A DNA stretch of 64,000 nt from Corynebacterium vitaeruminis DSM 20294 (GCF_000550805.1 NZ_CP004353.1:1612001-1676000), one strand, 5' to 3'; positions 51,990 through 61,726 are shown, numbered from the stretch's first letter. Notes: a model not told the origin generated them from the letters alone. Made by a program: numbers and translations.

Positions 51990-53438
51990 TTGAGCATCTC
52001 CACCACCCACATCGTCGCGGCACCGCGCGAGCTGGTGTGGCGCTGGCACGAGCAGCCGGGCGCGGTCGCACGCCTGACCGCGCCATTTTTCCCGCTCACC
52101 CCGAAGAAGGTCTCCGCCAACCTCGCCGAGGGCACCGACCTCTTCTCCCTCCCCGCGGGGCTGCGCTGGGAGTCCCGGCACGACCTCTCCGGCTATGTCA
52201 AGGGTTACCGCTTTACCGACGTCTGCGTCGCCTCCCCCATCAGGGCCTTCGCGCAGTGGCGCCACGTCCACTCCTTCTCCGATCACCCGGACGGCACCCG
52301 CATCAGCGACGAGGTCACAACGCGCGTGCCCAAGTCGACGCTGGTACCCATGTTCGCCTACCGGCAGCAGCAGCTCATTCGGGACCTCGCATTCGCCACA
52401 AGCCTCCACGAACGCCTCGGGGCCGTGCCCTTGTTCTCTGAGCTCCCAGGTGCCTCGGGCCCCGCGGAACAGCCCGAAGTGGACGAAACCGCATCCGGTG
52501 TGCCCGCTCGCCCGCTGACTATCGCGATCACCGGCTCGCGCAGCACCACCGGCCGCGCGCTGTCCGCCCAGCTCACCACGCTCGGGCACACCGTCATTCA
52601 GCTCGTGCGCCCCACCAAGTCCCGGCCCAACGCCAAGCCCGGCCAGCGCCTCTGGGACTCGGCGAACCCCGATCCACGCCTGCTCGAGGGCGTCGATGCG
52701 CTGGTCCACCTCGTGGGCGAGTCGCTGCTGGGCAGGGGCGCGGAGGTGCAAAAACTCGATAGCCTGGCCGAACGCATCGCCGCAACCCGCAGGCTCGCGG
52801 ACCTCGTGGCGCACAGCCCCAGCTGCCGCGTCGCCCTCGTGGCCAGCGCGATCGGCGCCTACGGTTCCGACCGCGGCGAAGAGCCGCTGACCGAGGAATC
52901 CGGCATGGGCAAGGACGAGCTGGCCACGGCCGTCGGCCGGTGGGAAAGCGCCTTCTCCCCCGCGGTTGCCGCCGGTGCCCGGGTCGCGTTCGTCCGCACC
53001 GGCATCGTGCTCAGCGGCTCGGGCGGCGTCCTGCCCGTGCTGCGCACGCTCTTCTCGGCCGGCCTCGGCGGGAGCGTCTCCCGCACCGGCGAGTGGTTCT
53101 CGTGGATCTCGCTCGACGATCTGACCGACATCTACGTCACGGCGCTCGCCGACCCGCGTTACTCGGGCACGATCAACGCCGTCTCCCCCAACACGGTGCG
53201 CAACAACGAGCTGGCCAGCTCGCTCAACCTCCAGCTTCGTCGCCCGGCGTCGTTCCCGATCCCCGGGCTTCGTCCCAAGGCGCTGCCCGGCACGGGCGGC
53301 ACCGCGCCGCTCGAGCTCGCGCCGCAGCGCGTCTTGCCCACCTTCCTCGTCGCCGCCGAGTTCTCCTTCCGCTACCCTGAGCTAGGCGCCGCGCTCGCCC
53401 ACGAGGTGGGCACGGAGCGGCTCTTCGACGCCAGCTAG
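51990..53438 (+). CDS. TIGR01777-family NAD-dependent epimerase/oxidoreductase with SRPBCC domain
   Basis: 482 aa. An N-terminal SRPBCC/START-like domain (about 1-150, beginning STTHIVAAPRELVWRWHEQPG) is fused to an extended SDR domain. The glycine motif ITGSRSTTGRAL (about 176-187) is less Gly-rich than usual. LVHLVGESLLGR and a C-terminal DUF1731 (GLRPKALPG to FRYPELGAAL) follow. TTG 51990 chosen for AAGGGG 8 nt upstream. Substrate unknown. Confidence 0.85.
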   Translation: MSISTTHIVAAPRELVWRWHEQPGAVARLTAPFFPLTPKKVSANLAEGTDLFSLPAGLRWESRHDLSGYVKGYRFTDVCVASPIRAFAQWRHVHSFSDHPDGTRISDEVTTRVPKSTLVPMFAYRQQQLIRDLAFATSLHERLGAVPLFSELPGASGPAEQPEVDETASGVPARPLTIAITGSRSTTGRALSAQLTTLGHTVIQLVRPTKSRPNAKPGQRLWDSANPDPRLLEGVDALVHLVGESLLGRGAEVQKLDSLAERIAATRRLADLVAHSPSCRVALVASAIGAYGSDRGEEPLTEESGMGKDELATAVGRWESAFSPAVAAGARVAFVRTGIVLSGSGGVLPVLRTLFSAGLGGSVSRTGEWFSWISLDDLTDIYVTALADPRYSGTINAVSPNTVRNNELASSLNLQLRRPASFPIPGLRPKALPGTGGTAPLELAPQRVLPTFLVAAEFSFRYPELGAALAHEVGTERLFDAS

Positions 53439-53499
53439 CAGGTCGCTTTCGCGCTTGTTTTGTGCTTTTCGACGTATCACCCCCTATCCAAGGAACCCC

Positions 53500-53994
53500 A
53501 TGACCCCCGCAGGCTCCAGCCCCGATCCCGAGCTCAACCTTGACTTTGCCCCAGTGGATGCCGACCGCATCGCCGCGATCCTCGCCGACGAGTCCCTCGA
53601 GTACGCCATCGAGGTCCCCCACCCCGAGGCGTCGTTTAGCTCCCAGGTGCGCACCGGCTTCATCAACCAATCGATCCTCCTGCAGGCGGGCGACAACGGG
53701 CTGGGCGCGGTGTCCACCTGGCGCGGGCGGCTCGCGCCCGAGGACGCGGCCAAGGGGCTGGCCATGGTCAACGAGTGGAACCTCCACCAGATCGCGCCCA
53801 CGGTGTACATGCTCGAGTCCGAGTCCCACGAGATCGCCTTCGCCGCGCGCAGGACCCTGGGCAGCCCGCGGGCGAGCACGAACCAGCTGGGGGCCTTCCT
53901 CGTGTCCACGATCGACTCCTTCGTCGCGGTGTGGGACTACTTCGAGTCCGCCCTGCCCGACTCGGTCACCTGGACCGAGCCCGAAGCAGACTAG
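53500..53994 (+). CDS. YbjN-domain protein 1
   Basis: 164 aa, soluble, acidic. The YbjN fold is suggested by a short helix-strand start, then AKGLAMVNEWNLHQIAPTVYM and a C-terminal ASTNQLGAFLVSTIDSF helix, as in type III secretion-chaperone-like YbjN proteins common in actinobacteria. No catalytic residues. ATG with AAGGA 5 nt upstream. A second YbjN-like gene follows 32 bp on, so the two may form a complex. Confidence 0.75.
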   Translation: MTPAGSSPDPELNLDFAPVDADRIAAILADESLEYAIEVPHPEASFSSQVRTGFINQSILLQAGDNGLGAVSTWRGRLAPEDAAKGLAMVNEWNLHQIAPTVYMLESESHEIAFAARRTLGSPRASTNQLGAFLVSTIDSFVAVWDYFESALPDSVTWTEPEAD

Positions 53995-54026
53995 ACCCCT
54001 CACCCGGCACCCCTTAAGGAGACCCC

Positions 54027-54488
54027 ATGACTTCCTCCCCCGAAAGCGACAACACCCGATCCTTCGACGACCTCAAGGTCACCATCGAGCGCGTCACCGC
54101 CGCCATGAGCGAGTTCGGCATCACCCTTGATAGCGCGGGAAGCGGCGACCAACCCGTCGCCTTCGCCAACCTCAACGGCGTGTCCATGCTGTTCGCGGCG
54201 ATGCCCTCGGTGCTGCTCGTCCGCGGCGACGTGAGCACCACGTCCCGCTCGGTCGATGCCGAGCCCAGCTACTACCTCGCGGCCAACCAGCTCAACGCCA
54301 CCTCCGACGCCGCCAAGATGTGCATCGTGGACAAGACGAGCACGCTCATCGTCCGCGCCGAGGCCGAGACCATGAGCGCCGCTGGCCTCGACGACCGACA
54401 GCTGCGCCACGCGCTGAAGTCCGGCGTGGACGCCGTGCTGGGGCTGCACGAGGCCTTCGAGAAGGCCCACGCCGCCGCCCGCGCCTAG
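54027..54488 (+). CDS. YbjN-domain protein 2
   Basis: 153 aa, soluble, paralogous in layout to its upstream neighbour: SFDDLKVTIERVTAAMSEFGI, a NLNGVSMLFAAMPSVLLVRGDV strand pair, and YYLAANQLNATSDAAKM. Strong AAGGAG with ATG 5 nt on. Function unknown; ends at a terminator and converges with ppk2. Confidence 0.72.
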   Translation: MTSSPESDNTRSFDDLKVTIERVTAAMSEFGITLDSAGSGDQPVAFANLNGVSMLFAAMPSVLLVRGDVSTTSRSVDAEPSYYLAANQLNATSDAAKMCIVDKTSTLIVRAEAETMSAAGLDDRQLRHALKSGVDAVLGLHEAFEKAHAAARA

Positions 54489-54499
54489 CGAGCACAAAG

Positions 54500-54524
54500 G
54501 CCCGGCACACTTGCGGTGCCGGGC
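54500..54524. terminator. Terminator between YbjN gene and ppk2
   Basis: GCCCGGCAC / GTGCCGGGC, perfect 9-bp stem with a 7-nt loop, serving convergent genes. Minus strand continues CTTTGTG. Confidence 0.7.
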
Positions 54525-54537
54525 GTGTGTCGAAGTG

Positions 54538-55389
54538 CTAGTCCATGGCCTCAAGCTTTGCCTTTTGCTCCTCCACGTCGAAGTCGGCGGGAGGCCAGGA
54601 CAGGTTCATGTCCTCTAGCGCCCCGAGGAGCAAGTACTTCACGGCCATGCGGGCGTACTGCTTGTTGTCGCTCGGGATGCAGTACCAGGGGGCATCCTCG
54701 GTGGAGGTCTCCGTCAGGGCGATCTGATACGCCTCTTGGTAGGCGTCCCACTTCGAGCGGGTGTCCAAGTCGCCGGGGTTGTACTTCCAGTACTTCGCCG
54801 GGTTCTCAAGTCGCTCCAAGAGGTTGTCCTTCTGGAACTGCTTGGAGATGTGCAGCATCACCTTGATGATCTTGGTGCCGCCCGCGACCAGCTCCTTCTC
54901 GAACTGGCGGATGGCCTCATAGCGCTCGGTGAGCACCTGCTCGTTGGCCCAGCCCTCCACGCGGTGGATGAGCACGTCCTCGTAGTGGGAGCGGTCGAAC
55001 ACGCCGACCATGCCGTTGTCCGGCAGCTGCTTGCGGATGCGCCACAGGAAGTCGTGCGCCTTCTCCTCGTCGGTGGGCACGCCGAAGGAGGCGAGCTTCA
55101 CGCCCTGCGGGTCCAGCACGCCGACGGAGTGCTTGATGATGCCGCCCTTGCCCGAGGTGTCCATGCCCTGGAGCACGAGCAAGACGTTGCCGACTTTGAT
55201 CCCCGAGCGGTGGTTCGCGTAGAGCTTCTGCTGCAGCTCGTAGAGCTGGGCGTCGATCTCGGAGTTTTCTTCCGCGACCTTGTTCTTGCCGCCCTTGAGG
55301 CCGGGGGTGGAGGCAGGGTCGACATCGGCGAGAACGAAGCCGGGGCCCACGAAGGTCTTGCGGGCGTCTTTAACGTCAAAATCACTCAT
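54538..55389 (-). CDS. ppk2: PPK2-family polyphosphate kinase
   Basis: Polyphosphate:nucleotide phosphotransferase, 283 aa. Walker A QGMDTSGKGG (74-83), Walker B with Asp132 in GVFDRSHYEDVL, and a lid region NLLERLENPAKYWKYNPGDL. It resembles the TIGR03709 group more than the longer classical PPK2. ATG 55389 lies 7 nt behind TAGCAT with no Shine-Dalgarno. The start codon is inside a 14-bp inverted repeat. Confidence 0.88.
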   Translation of the reverse strand: MSDFDVKDARKTFVGPGFVLADVDPASTPGLKGGKNKVAEENSEIDAQLYELQQKLYANHRSGIKVGNVLLVLQGMDTSGKGGIIKHSVGVLDPQGVKLASFGVPTDEEKAHDFLWRIRKQLPDNGMVGVFDRSHYEDVLIHRVEGWANEQVLTERYEAIRQFEKELVAGGTKIIKVMLHISKQFQKDNLLERLENPAKYWKYNPGDLDTRSKWDAYQEAYQIALTETSTEDAPWYCIPSDNKQYARMAVKYLLLGALEDMNLSWPPADFDVEEQKAKLEAMD

Positions 55390-55424
55390 GCTGGACATGC
55401 TAGTGCACATCCGGCATGAGTGAT
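55381..55424. repeat. 14-bp inverted repeat spanning the ppk2 start
   Basis: Arms 55381-55394 (ATCACTCATGCTGG) and 55411-55424 (CCGGCATGAGTGAT) are complementary with one mismatch, spacer 16 bp. It covers the start codon and overlaps the -10 TAGCAT. Confidence 0.6.
55397..55402 (-). promoter_or_regulatory. Predicted -10 box TAGCAT of ppk2 (leaderless)
   Basis: Minus-strand TAGCAT with 7 nt to ATG 55389, in the spacer of the inverted repeat. Confidence 0.4.
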
Positions 55425-55472
55425 TCGGCATTGAGCACGCGATTTTCGCTCGCGCGGCCTATGGGCGGAAGC

Positions 55473-55497
55473 CTTGGCCGTCGACAAGCGAAAAAGC
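55473..55497 (+). repeat. Dispersed GTCGACAAGC element, nusB-ppk2 copy
   Basis: CTTGGCCGTCGACAAGCG then AAAAAGC, just past the nusB stop but in opposite orientation to the gene. Confidence 0.6.
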
Positions 55498-55510
55498 GTT
55501 GACCAAGCGG

Positions 55511-56128
55511 CTACTCCTTACCCGCGGCGTCTTCGGCGTCTACGGGGTCTTCAGCACCCTCGACGTCCTCCGGCCCGACCAGGTCGTCGAGACCGGCGTC
55601 GGAGTCCTGCGCCTCGCCAGCGGCGTCCTCGATCGGCTCGACCGGGGCGTCGGTGCGCAGCTCCTCGATGTTCTTCGCCATCGAATCGAGCACAGCGTGG
55701 ATGTAGGACGGAGCCTCGTCGCCCGAGTACTGGGAGGCCAGCTCCACGGCCTCGACGACGGCGGTGGCCACCGGCACGTCCTCGTTGAAGATGAGCTCCC
55801 ACACGGCCACGCGCAGGATCGCGCGGTCGACGGCCGGGATGCGGTCGAGCTCCCAGTCCTCGCTCAGGTGCGCGCCGATGAGCGAGTCGATGCGTTCGAG
55901 CTCCTGGGCCGCGCCCTCCACGATCGCCTTCGTGTACGGGTTCACCGGGGCGACGGCGTTGTCGATGTCGCGCGACAGGGCGATGCGATCGCTAACGATC
56001 GCGACCGGGTCGATGTCGCGGGCCTCGGCCTCGAAGAGGATGTCCGCGGCACGGCGACGCGCCTTGTAGCGGGACCCGTGGCGCTTGTACTCGCGCGACG
56101 CGGCCCCGGACTTCTTGTCTTCGCTCAC
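55511..56128 (-). CDS. nusB: Transcription antitermination factor NusB
   Basis: RNA-binding factor of rRNA antitermination. 205 aa. The conserved core (about 15-160) has [33 protein letters not shown] and [14 protein letters not shown]. An extra acidic tail of about 40 residues rich in Asp, Glu and Ala follows. GTG start 1 bp after efp, with little room for a ribosome-binding site, so translation is probably coupled to efp. Confidence 0.93.
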   Translation of the reverse strand: MSEDKKSGAASREYKRHGSRYKARRRAADILFEAEARDIDPVAIVSDRIALSRDIDNAVAPVNPYTKAIVEGAAQELERIDSLIGAHLSEDWELDRIPAVDRAILRVAVWELIFNEDVPVATAVVEAVELASQYSGDEAPSYIHAVLDSMAKNIEELRTDAPVEPIEDAAGEAQDSDAGLDDLVGPEDVEGAEDPVDAEDAAGKE

Positions 56129-56129
56129 C

Positions 56130-56693
56130 TTAGTTGTTCACTCGGGACAGGTAGGAGCCGTCGCGGGTGTCGACCTTCACCACGTTGCCGGTCTCGATGA
56201 ACAGCGGGACCTGGATCTCGGCGCCGGTCTCGAGGGTGGCGGGCTTGGTGCCGCCGGTGGAGCGGTCGCCCTGCAGGCCCGGATCGGTGTGCTCGACCTT
56301 GAGGTCGAGGGAGATCGGGAGCTCGGCGAACAGCGGCTCGCCCTCGTGGAAGGAGACCTGAACGGTGGTGTTCTCCAGCAGGAAGCGGGCGGCGTCACCG
56401 AAGACGTGCGGTGCCAGCTCGACCTGCTCGTAGGTCTTCTCGTCCATGACGACGTAGGAGGTGCCGTCGTTGTACAGGTAGGTCATGTCGCGGCGGTCGA
56501 CCGTTGCGGTCTCGACCTTCACGCCAGCGTTGAAGGTCTTGTCGGTGACCTTGCCGGTGACAACGTCCTTGAGCTTGGTGCGCACGAAGGCCGGGCCCTT
56601 GCCTGGCTTGACGTGCTGGAACTCGACGATCTGCTGAAGCTTGTTGTCGATCTTGAGGACAAGACCGTTCTTGAAATCAGAGGTAGTTGCCAC
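56130..56693 (-). CDS. efp: Elongation factor P
   Basis: Relieves ribosome stalling at polyproline. 187 aa, three beta-barrel domains. The tip loop [10 protein letters not shown] puts Lys32 at the functional position. GTG 56693 chosen for AAGGAA about 9 nt upstream and the usual N-terminus ATTSDFKNG; the frame is open to 56723. Confidence 0.96.
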   Translation of the reverse strand: MATTSDFKNGLVLKIDNKLQQIVEFQHVKPGKGPAFVRTKLKDVVTGKVTDKTFNAGVKVETATVDRRDMTYLYNDGTSYVVMDEKTYEQVELAPHVFGDAARFLLENTTVQVSFHEGEPLFAELPISLDLKVEHTDPGLQGDRSTGGTKPATLETGAEIQVPLFIETGNVVKVDTRDGSYLSRVNN

Positions 56694-56844
56694 GCGCAAA
56701 ACTTCCTTATTTTCGATTGTCAATGGAGCGAACCCTCAGGCGACCTCCTGCCACCCGCGGTACCGAAGCGGGCGCAACCGCCTTGTGGGGCGCCCGGATT
56801 AGCCTACTTATGCTAGCAAACCCAAGCTCACGATGCACGCACGA

Positions 56845-56879
56845 GGGCCCCGGCGAGTCGAAGGTCACCGCCGGGGCCC
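56845..56879 (-). terminator. Terminator of pepQ
   Basis: GGGCCCCGGCG / CGCCGGGGCCC, perfect 11-bp stem with a 13-nt loop, in the pepQ-efp gap. The same gap holds the efp promoter region (minus-strand TAGCAT near 56814). Confidence 0.65.
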
Positions 56880-56932
56880 CGGGTTGCTCGCGCGGTCAAC
56901 GCTTCAAGCGGACGCGCCGTGAAAAGCCCCGT

Positions 56933-58027
56933 CTAGTCGAGGACGAGCAGCCGCTTGTCCAGCTTGGTGAGGTTCTCCGGCACGCCGTTGGTGATGATGA
57001 GCGAATCTTCGATGCGCACGCCGCCCTTTCCCGGGACGTAGATGCCGGGTTCGATGGTCAGCGTCATGTTCTCCTGGAGCACGCCGGTGCCGGTCCGCGC
57101 AGCGGACGGCGCCTCGTGGACATCGAGGCCGAAGCCGTGCCCGGTGGAGTGCACGAAGTACTCGCCGTAGCCCGCCTTCTCGATGACTTCGCGGGAGGCC
57201 CAGTCGACGTCGACGAGCGCTGTGCCCGGCGTGGCCGCGGCGCAGCCGGCGAGCTGGGCCTCGAGCACGACCCCGTAGATCTCCTTGGCGAACTCGCTGG
57301 CCTCCCCGAGCACGACCGTGCGGGTGGTGTCCGAGTTGAAGCCCTTGGCGTGGGCGCCGAAGTCGACCGTGACGAGGTCGCCGCGCTCCAGCACGCGGTC
57401 GCCCGCGCCGTGGTGGGGCTTGGCCGAGTTCGGGCCCGAGGCGACGATGGTGTCGAAGCTCGTGCGCTCGGCGCCCTTCATCCGCATGCGGTACTCTAGG
57501 TCGGCCGCGATCTCGTACTCCCTGCGCCCCACGGCGATCCCGCCGTCGGCGATGAGCTCCGCGAACGCCGAGTTGGCGAGCTCCGCGACCTCCCTCAGGC
57601 GCAGCAGCTCGAGCGGGTCTTTGCGCAGGCGGATGCCCTCGATGACGCCGCTGATGGGGACCAGCGCCACGTCCTCGCCCGCGGCCTCCTTCAGCTTCTC
57701 CAGCTGCGCGTATGAGACGTAGTCGGCCTCGAAGCCCACGCGGCGCGGTCCGGTGACCTCGCGCAAGAGGGCGACGGCGGTATCGCGGGCCTCAAGGCAC
57801 TCGAGGTCGCGGACCTCCTCGGCGATCTGGGTGAGGTAGCGACCGTCGGTGGACGCCCTTGCGGTCAAGTCCTTGGACAGGATCACGGAGCCGTTCGAGC
57901 CGCTGAACCCCGAGAGGTAGCGCACGTGCGTGAGGTGGGTGACCAGCATCATGTCCACGCGCTGCCCCGCCAGCTTCGCCGCCAGCGCCCTCCGCCTCGT
58001 GGCAAATCGAGTATCCGACAGCGCCAT
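56933..58027 (-). CDS. pepQ: M24 family aminopeptidase (Xaa-Pro dipeptidase-like)
   Basis: Pita-bread metallopeptidase, 364 aa: creatinase-like N-domain followed by the M24 domain. Metal ligands are visible in VTVDFGAHAKGFNSDTTRTV (two Asp), HSTGHGFGLDVHE (His), TIEPGIYVPG (Glu) and GGVRIEDS (Glu). ATG 58027 chosen over GTG 58039. Next to efp as in many Gram-positives. Confidence 0.92.
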   Translation of the reverse strand: MALSDTRFATRRRALAAKLAGQRVDMMLVTHLTHVRYLSGFSGSNGSVILSKDLTARASTDGRYLTQIAEEVRDLECLEARDTAVALLREVTGPRRVGFEADYVSYAQLEKLKEAAGEDVALVPISGVIEGIRLRKDPLELLRLREVAELANSAFAELIADGGIAVGRREYEIAADLEYRMRMKGAERTSFDTIVASGPNSAKPHHGAGDRVLERGDLVTVDFGAHAKGFNSDTTRTVVLGEASEFAKEIYGVVLEAQLAGCAAATPGTALVDVDWASREVIEKAGYGEYFVHSTGHGFGLDVHEAPSAARTGTGVLQENMTLTIEPGIYVPGKGGVRIEDSLIITNGVPENLTKLDKRLLVLD

Positions 58028-58144
58028 GTCCTGCCCCACTTTCTTCTCTTCTCGCGGCCCCCTTTAGGGCCCACTCCAGCGTCGATGGCCTCGACTAGAG
58101 TCAACCTTACCCACTTTGCGCAGGCGTCGAGCGAGGTTGCGATT

Positions 58145-58164
58145 GCTTGTCGACGCCTACGGCG
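58145..58164 (-). repeat. Dispersed GTCGACAAGC element, best consensus copy
   Basis: Minus-strand CGCCGTAGGCGTCGACAAGC, 40 bp after the aroQ stop and co-oriented with it. CAGGCGTCGAGCG (about 58121-58133) may be a partial inverted partner. Confidence 0.65.
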
Positions 58165-58204
58165 ACCGCGGTGGGCGCAAAGCGTGCCGCCCGCGCTGCG
58201 CTAG

Positions 58205-58636
58205 CTACTGCGCGAAGTAGCGCAGCGCGTACTCGTAGCCCGCGATGCCCAGGCCGGCGATGACGCCGCGGGCGATCGGCGAGAGGTAGCTGAAGTGGCG
58301 GAACTCCTCGCGCGCGTGCACGTTGGAGATGTGTACCTCGACGAATCCGGCGCCGTCGGCGACCTCGGCGAGCGCGTCACGCAGCGCGACGGAGGTGTGG
58401 GTGAACCCGCCGGGGTTGATCACCACGGGCCAGCCCTCGTCGGCGGCCTCGTGCGCCCAGTCGATGAGGTCGCCCTCGTGGTTGGACTGGCGGAACTCAA
58501 TCGAGATCCCCAGCTCACCGGCCAGCTCCCGCAGTCGCTTTTCGACGTCCACCAGGGTGGTGTGGCCGTAGACCTCCGGCTGGCGCTTTCCCAGGCGGTT
58601 GAGGTTCGGGCCGTTGAGGACGAGGACGGTGGTCAT
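58205..58636 (-). CDS. aroQ: 3-dehydroquinate dehydratase, type II
   Basis: Third step of the shikimate pathway. 143 aa. [17 protein letters not shown] carries the catalytic Tyr and Arg, [17 protein letters not shown] and [16 protein letters not shown] complete the site, and [17 protein letters not shown] contains the His. ATG with AAGGAG 5 nt upstream. Co-transcribed with aroB (32-bp gap). Confidence 0.96.
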   Translation of the reverse strand: MTTVLVLNGPNLNRLGKRQPEVYGHTTLVDVEKRLRELAGELGISIEFRQSNHEGDLIDWAHEAADEGWPVVINPGGFTHTSVALRDALAEVADGAGFVEVHISNVHAREEFRHFSYLSPIARGVIAGLGIAGYEYALRYFAQ

Positions 58637-58668
58637 GGGGTCTCCTTGATGCGAGTGCGGGCGTGGCC

Positions 58669-59739
58669 CTAGTTGGCGATGGCGTTGTAGGCGGCTTCCA
58701 GCTCGGCGTCGGTGGCGTCCTCCAAGCGCGTGGTCTTGGCCAGGCCCTCGAGCGCCACGAAGCGGATGTGTCCGCCCTTGTTCTTCTTGTCGCGGCGCAT
58801 GCCCTCGAGCAGCTCCGCGAAGTGACCCCCATCATAGCTAGTCGGCAGGCCGACCGAGCGCAGGATGGACTCGTGGCGGGCGACGAGTCCCTCGTCGATG
58901 AGCCCGCGGGAGTGCGCGAGCTGGGCGATGAACATCATGCCCACCGCCACCGCGCGCCCGTGGCGCCACGTGAAGTTCTCGCGCAGCTCCACGGCGTGGC
59001 CGAAGGTGTGGCCGTAGTTGAGGATCTCGCGCAGGCTCGACTCCTTGAGGTCCTGGCTCACGACGTTGGCCTTGACTGCCACCGAGCGGGCGATGAGCTC
59101 GGGCAGGTGGCCGTCGGCGCGCAGGCACGCAGCAGGGTCCGACTCGTAGAGCTCGATGATCTTCGGGTCGGCGATGAACCCGGTCTTGATGATCTCAGCG
59201 CTGCCAGCGACGATCTCGTCCGCGGGGAGCGTGCCCAGGAAGTCAAGGTCGATGTAGACCGCCGAGGGCTCGTGGAAGGCGCCCACGAGGTTCTTGCCCG
59301 CATGGGTGTTGATGCCGGTCTTCCCGCCCACGGCCGCATCAACCATGGCGAGCAGGGTCGTGGGGACCTGGATGAACTTGATGCCGCGCATCCAGGCCGC
59401 GGCCACGAACCCTGCCAGATCGGTCGCGGCGCCGCCGCCCAGGCCGATCACCGCGTCCCCGCGGGAGAAGTTGTGCGCGCCGAGCTCGTCCCAGCAGCGA
59501 CCTGCCACCTCGAGGGTCTTGCCCGCCTCGGCGTCGGGCACCTCGATAATGAGCGGGGTGACCCCGGCGGCGGAAAGGGCCTCTGACAGCGCGTCGGCGT
59601 AGGCGCGAACGCTCGGCTGCGTGACCACGGCGACGTTGCGCACGCCAAGGCCCGCGGTGAACCCCACGATGGAGTCCTTCAGTCCGCTCTCGATGGTGAC
59701 TGCGTAGGGCGAGTTTCCATTGACTTCAATGACGGTCAC
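58669..59739 (-). CDS. aroB: 3-dehydroquinate synthase
   Basis: Cyclises DAHP to 3-dehydroquinate. 356 aa. [16 protein letters not shown] binds [22 protein letters not shown] the substrate, and [11 protein letters not shown] holds a zinc His. GTG 59739 was chosen because AAGGAG sits 6 nt upstream; the ATG at 59754 overlaps that same AAGGAG and cannot use it. Confidence 0.95.
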   Translation of the reverse strand: MTVIEVNGNSPYAVTIESGLKDSIVGFTAGLGVRNVAVVTQPSVRAYADALSEALSAAGVTPLIIEVPDAEAGKTLEVAGRCWDELGAHNFSRGDAVIGLGGGAATDLAGFVAAAWMRGIKFIQVPTTLLAMVDAAVGGKTGINTHAGKNLVGAFHEPSAVYIDLDFLGTLPADEIVAGSAEIIKTGFIADPKIIELYESDPAACLRADGHLPELIARSVAVKANVVSQDLKESSLREILNYGHTFGHAVELRENFTWRHGRAVAVGMMFIAQLAHSRGLIDEGLVARHESILRSVGLPTSYDGGHFAELLEGMRRDKKNKGGHIRFVALEGLAKTTRLEDATDAELEAAYNAIAN

Positions 59740-59832
59740 GATGTTCTCCTTCATCGATCGCAGGCCCCGGGGTCCTCGCCGGAGCGCTGGTTCTCCTGTA
59801 GGTGGCTGTAGCTACGTGGGCTTGTAGGGCTT

Positions 59833-60498
59833 CTAGTTGGCGCTCTCGAGGAACCCGAGGATGTCGGCGACGACCTTCTGCGGGCTGCGGCGGTCGGTGC
59901 GTGCGCGGAAGCGGGAGACCTCGCGATAGAGCGGGCGGCGCTCCTCCACGAGCATCCGGTAGTGTTCCGCGGGGTCGGAGGCAGCGAGCACCGGGCGGGT
60001 GTTCTCGCTGGCGGTGCGGCGCGCCCCCTCCTCCGGGGAGACATCGATCCACACCACGTTGTGGCGCTTGAGCAGCTCGCGAATGGACGGCGTGAGCACC
60101 GCACCCCCTCCGAGGCTGACCACGCCGGTGGTCCGCAGCGCCTCGGCGACGCGCGCCGCCTCGAGCTCCCGGAAGGCGGGCTCGCCGAGCTCCGTGAACA
60201 CCTCGCCGCAGGTCTTGCCCTCGGCCTCCTCGATGAGGACGTCGGAATCGGTAAGTCCCAGGTTGAGCGCGCGGGCGAGGCGGCGGCCGATGGTGGACTT
60301 TCCGGCACCGGGCGGCCCCACGAGGACGACGACGGGGCACGGCCGCGGCTGCTCGAGCTCGGAGTCGATGTACTCGCTCTGCGTCACCTGGACGACCCCG
60401 CTGGATTCGGGCATGTCGTTGGGCGTTGCCCCCTCGCGGTCGAGGAGGCCTTCCGGCTGGTCACCGGCGGCGACTAATTCGTCTTGTGCGATCGACAT
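59833..60498 (-). CDS. aroK: Shikimate kinase with N-terminal extension
   Basis: Phosphorylates shikimate. 221 aa as called, about 40-50 longer than usual. P-loop GPPGAGKS at 61-68; DSDVLIEEAEGK binds shikimate; SLGGGAVL and RPVLAA follow. Residues 1-55 are acidic and low in structure. The first ATG (60498) is 6 bp after aroC; an internal ATG at 60414 would still leave a 25-residue leader. No strong ribosome-binding site for either. Confidence 0.93.
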   Translation of the reverse strand: MSIAQDELVAAGDQPEGLLDREGATPNDMPESSGVVQVTQSEYIDSELEQPRPCPVVVLVGPPGAGKSTIGRRLARALNLGLTDSDVLIEEAEGKTCGEVFTELGEPAFRELEAARVAEALRTTGVVSLGGGAVLTPSIRELLKRHNVVWIDVSPEEGARRTASENTRPVLAASDPAEHYRMLVEERRPLYREVSRFRARTDRRSPQKVVADILGFLESAN

Positions 60499-60504
60499 CG
60501 TCGC

Positions 60505-61719
60505 TTAAGCCTCCTCGCCGAACGCCAGGCGCTCGGCCACGTACGCCTGGTAGGACTCGATGTTGCGCTTGGTCTCGCCCAGGCTGTCGCCCCCGAACTT
60601 CGCGAGCACGGCGCGGGCGAGGACGAGCGCCACCATCGCCTCGGCGACGACGCCGGCGGCGGGGACCGCGCACACGTCGGAGCGCTGGTGGATGCCGGTG
60701 GCGGGCTTGCCCGAGGACATGTCGATGGTCTTGAGGGCACGCGGCACCGTGGAGATCGGCTTCATGGCCGCGCGGACGCGGAGCACCTCGCCGTTGGTCA
60801 TGCCGCCCTCGAGGCCGCCGGCGCGGTTCGAGCGTCGGACGATCGCGCCGTCGACACGCTCGATCTCGTCGTGCGCCTCGGAGCCGCGGCGGCGGGCCTC
60901 CTCGAAGCCGTCGCCGATCTCGACGCCCTTGATGGCCTGGATACCCATGAGCGCGGCGGCGAGCTGCGCGTCCAGGCGGTCGTCGCCGGAGATGTGGGAA
61001 CCGAGCCCGATGGGCAGGCCCTTGACCACGACCTCGACGATGCCGCCTAGGGTGTCGCCCTGCTTCTTGGCGGCCTCGATCTCGGCGATCATGGATTCCT
61101 CGGCGGCCTTGGAGAAGGCGCGCACCGGGGAGGCGTCGATCGCCTCAAGGTCGGCGAAGTCCGGCTCCGGGCCCGCGTAGGCCTCGGAGCGGCCAATGGA
61201 AATGACGTGGGAGACCACCTCGACGCCGAGGGTCTCGCGCAGGAAGGAGCGGGCGACGGTGGCGGCGGCCACGCGCGCCGCGGTCTCGCGGGCGGAGGAA
61301 CGCTCGAGGACCGGTCGGGCCTCGTCGAAGTCGTACTTGAGCATGCCCGAGAAGTCGGCGTGGCCAGGCCGCGGGCGGGTGAGCTTGGCACCGCGGCCGG
61401 AGCTCATCGCGGCCGCGACCTCCGGATCCTCCATGTCGATGGGGTCCGCGGACATGATCGTGGTCCACTTCGGCCACTCGGTGTTGCCCACCATGATGGC
61501 GATCGGGCTGCCCAGGGTCTTTCCGTGGCGGACACCGCCCAACAGGGTCACCTCGTCGGCCTCGAACTTCATGCGCGCCCCGCGGCCGTAGCCCAGGCGG
61601 CGGCGCGCCAGCTGATAAGAGATCTCCTCGCGAGTGATCGGAACGCCAGCCGGCATGTGTTCGATCATGCTCACGAGAGCCTGGCCGTGCGATTCTCCTG
61701 CAGTAGTCCAACGAAGCAT
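60505..61719 (-). CDS. aroC: Chorismate synthase
   Basis: Final common step to aromatic amino acids; FMN-dependent. 404 aa. Signatures: [12 protein letters not shown] at the N-terminus, [15 protein letters not shown], and [15 protein letters not shown] 61719 fits homologues ([12 protein letters not shown]); CATAAT lies 7 nt upstream and there is no Shine-Dalgarno, so it may be leaderless. aroK follows after 6 bp. Confidence 0.96.
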   Translation of the reverse strand: MLRWTTAGESHGQALVSMIEHMPAGVPITREEISYQLARRRLGYGRGARMKFEADEVTLLGGVRHGKTLGSPIAIMVGNTEWPKWTTIMSADPIDMEDPEVAAAMSSGRGAKLTRPRPGHADFSGMLKYDFDEARPVLERSSARETAARVAAATVARSFLRETLGVEVVSHVISIGRSEAYAGPEPDFADLEAIDASPVRAFSKAAEESMIAEIEAAKKQGDTLGGIVEVVVKGLPIGLGSHISGDDRLDAQLAAALMGIQAIKGVEIGDGFEEARRRGSEAHDEIERVDGAIVRRSNRAGGLEGGMTNGEVLRVRAAMKPISTVPRALKTIDMSSGKPATGIHQRSDVCAVPAAGVVAEAMVALVLARAVLAKFGGDSLGETKRNIESYQAYVAERLAFGEEA

Positions 61720-61726
61720 AGAGGTC

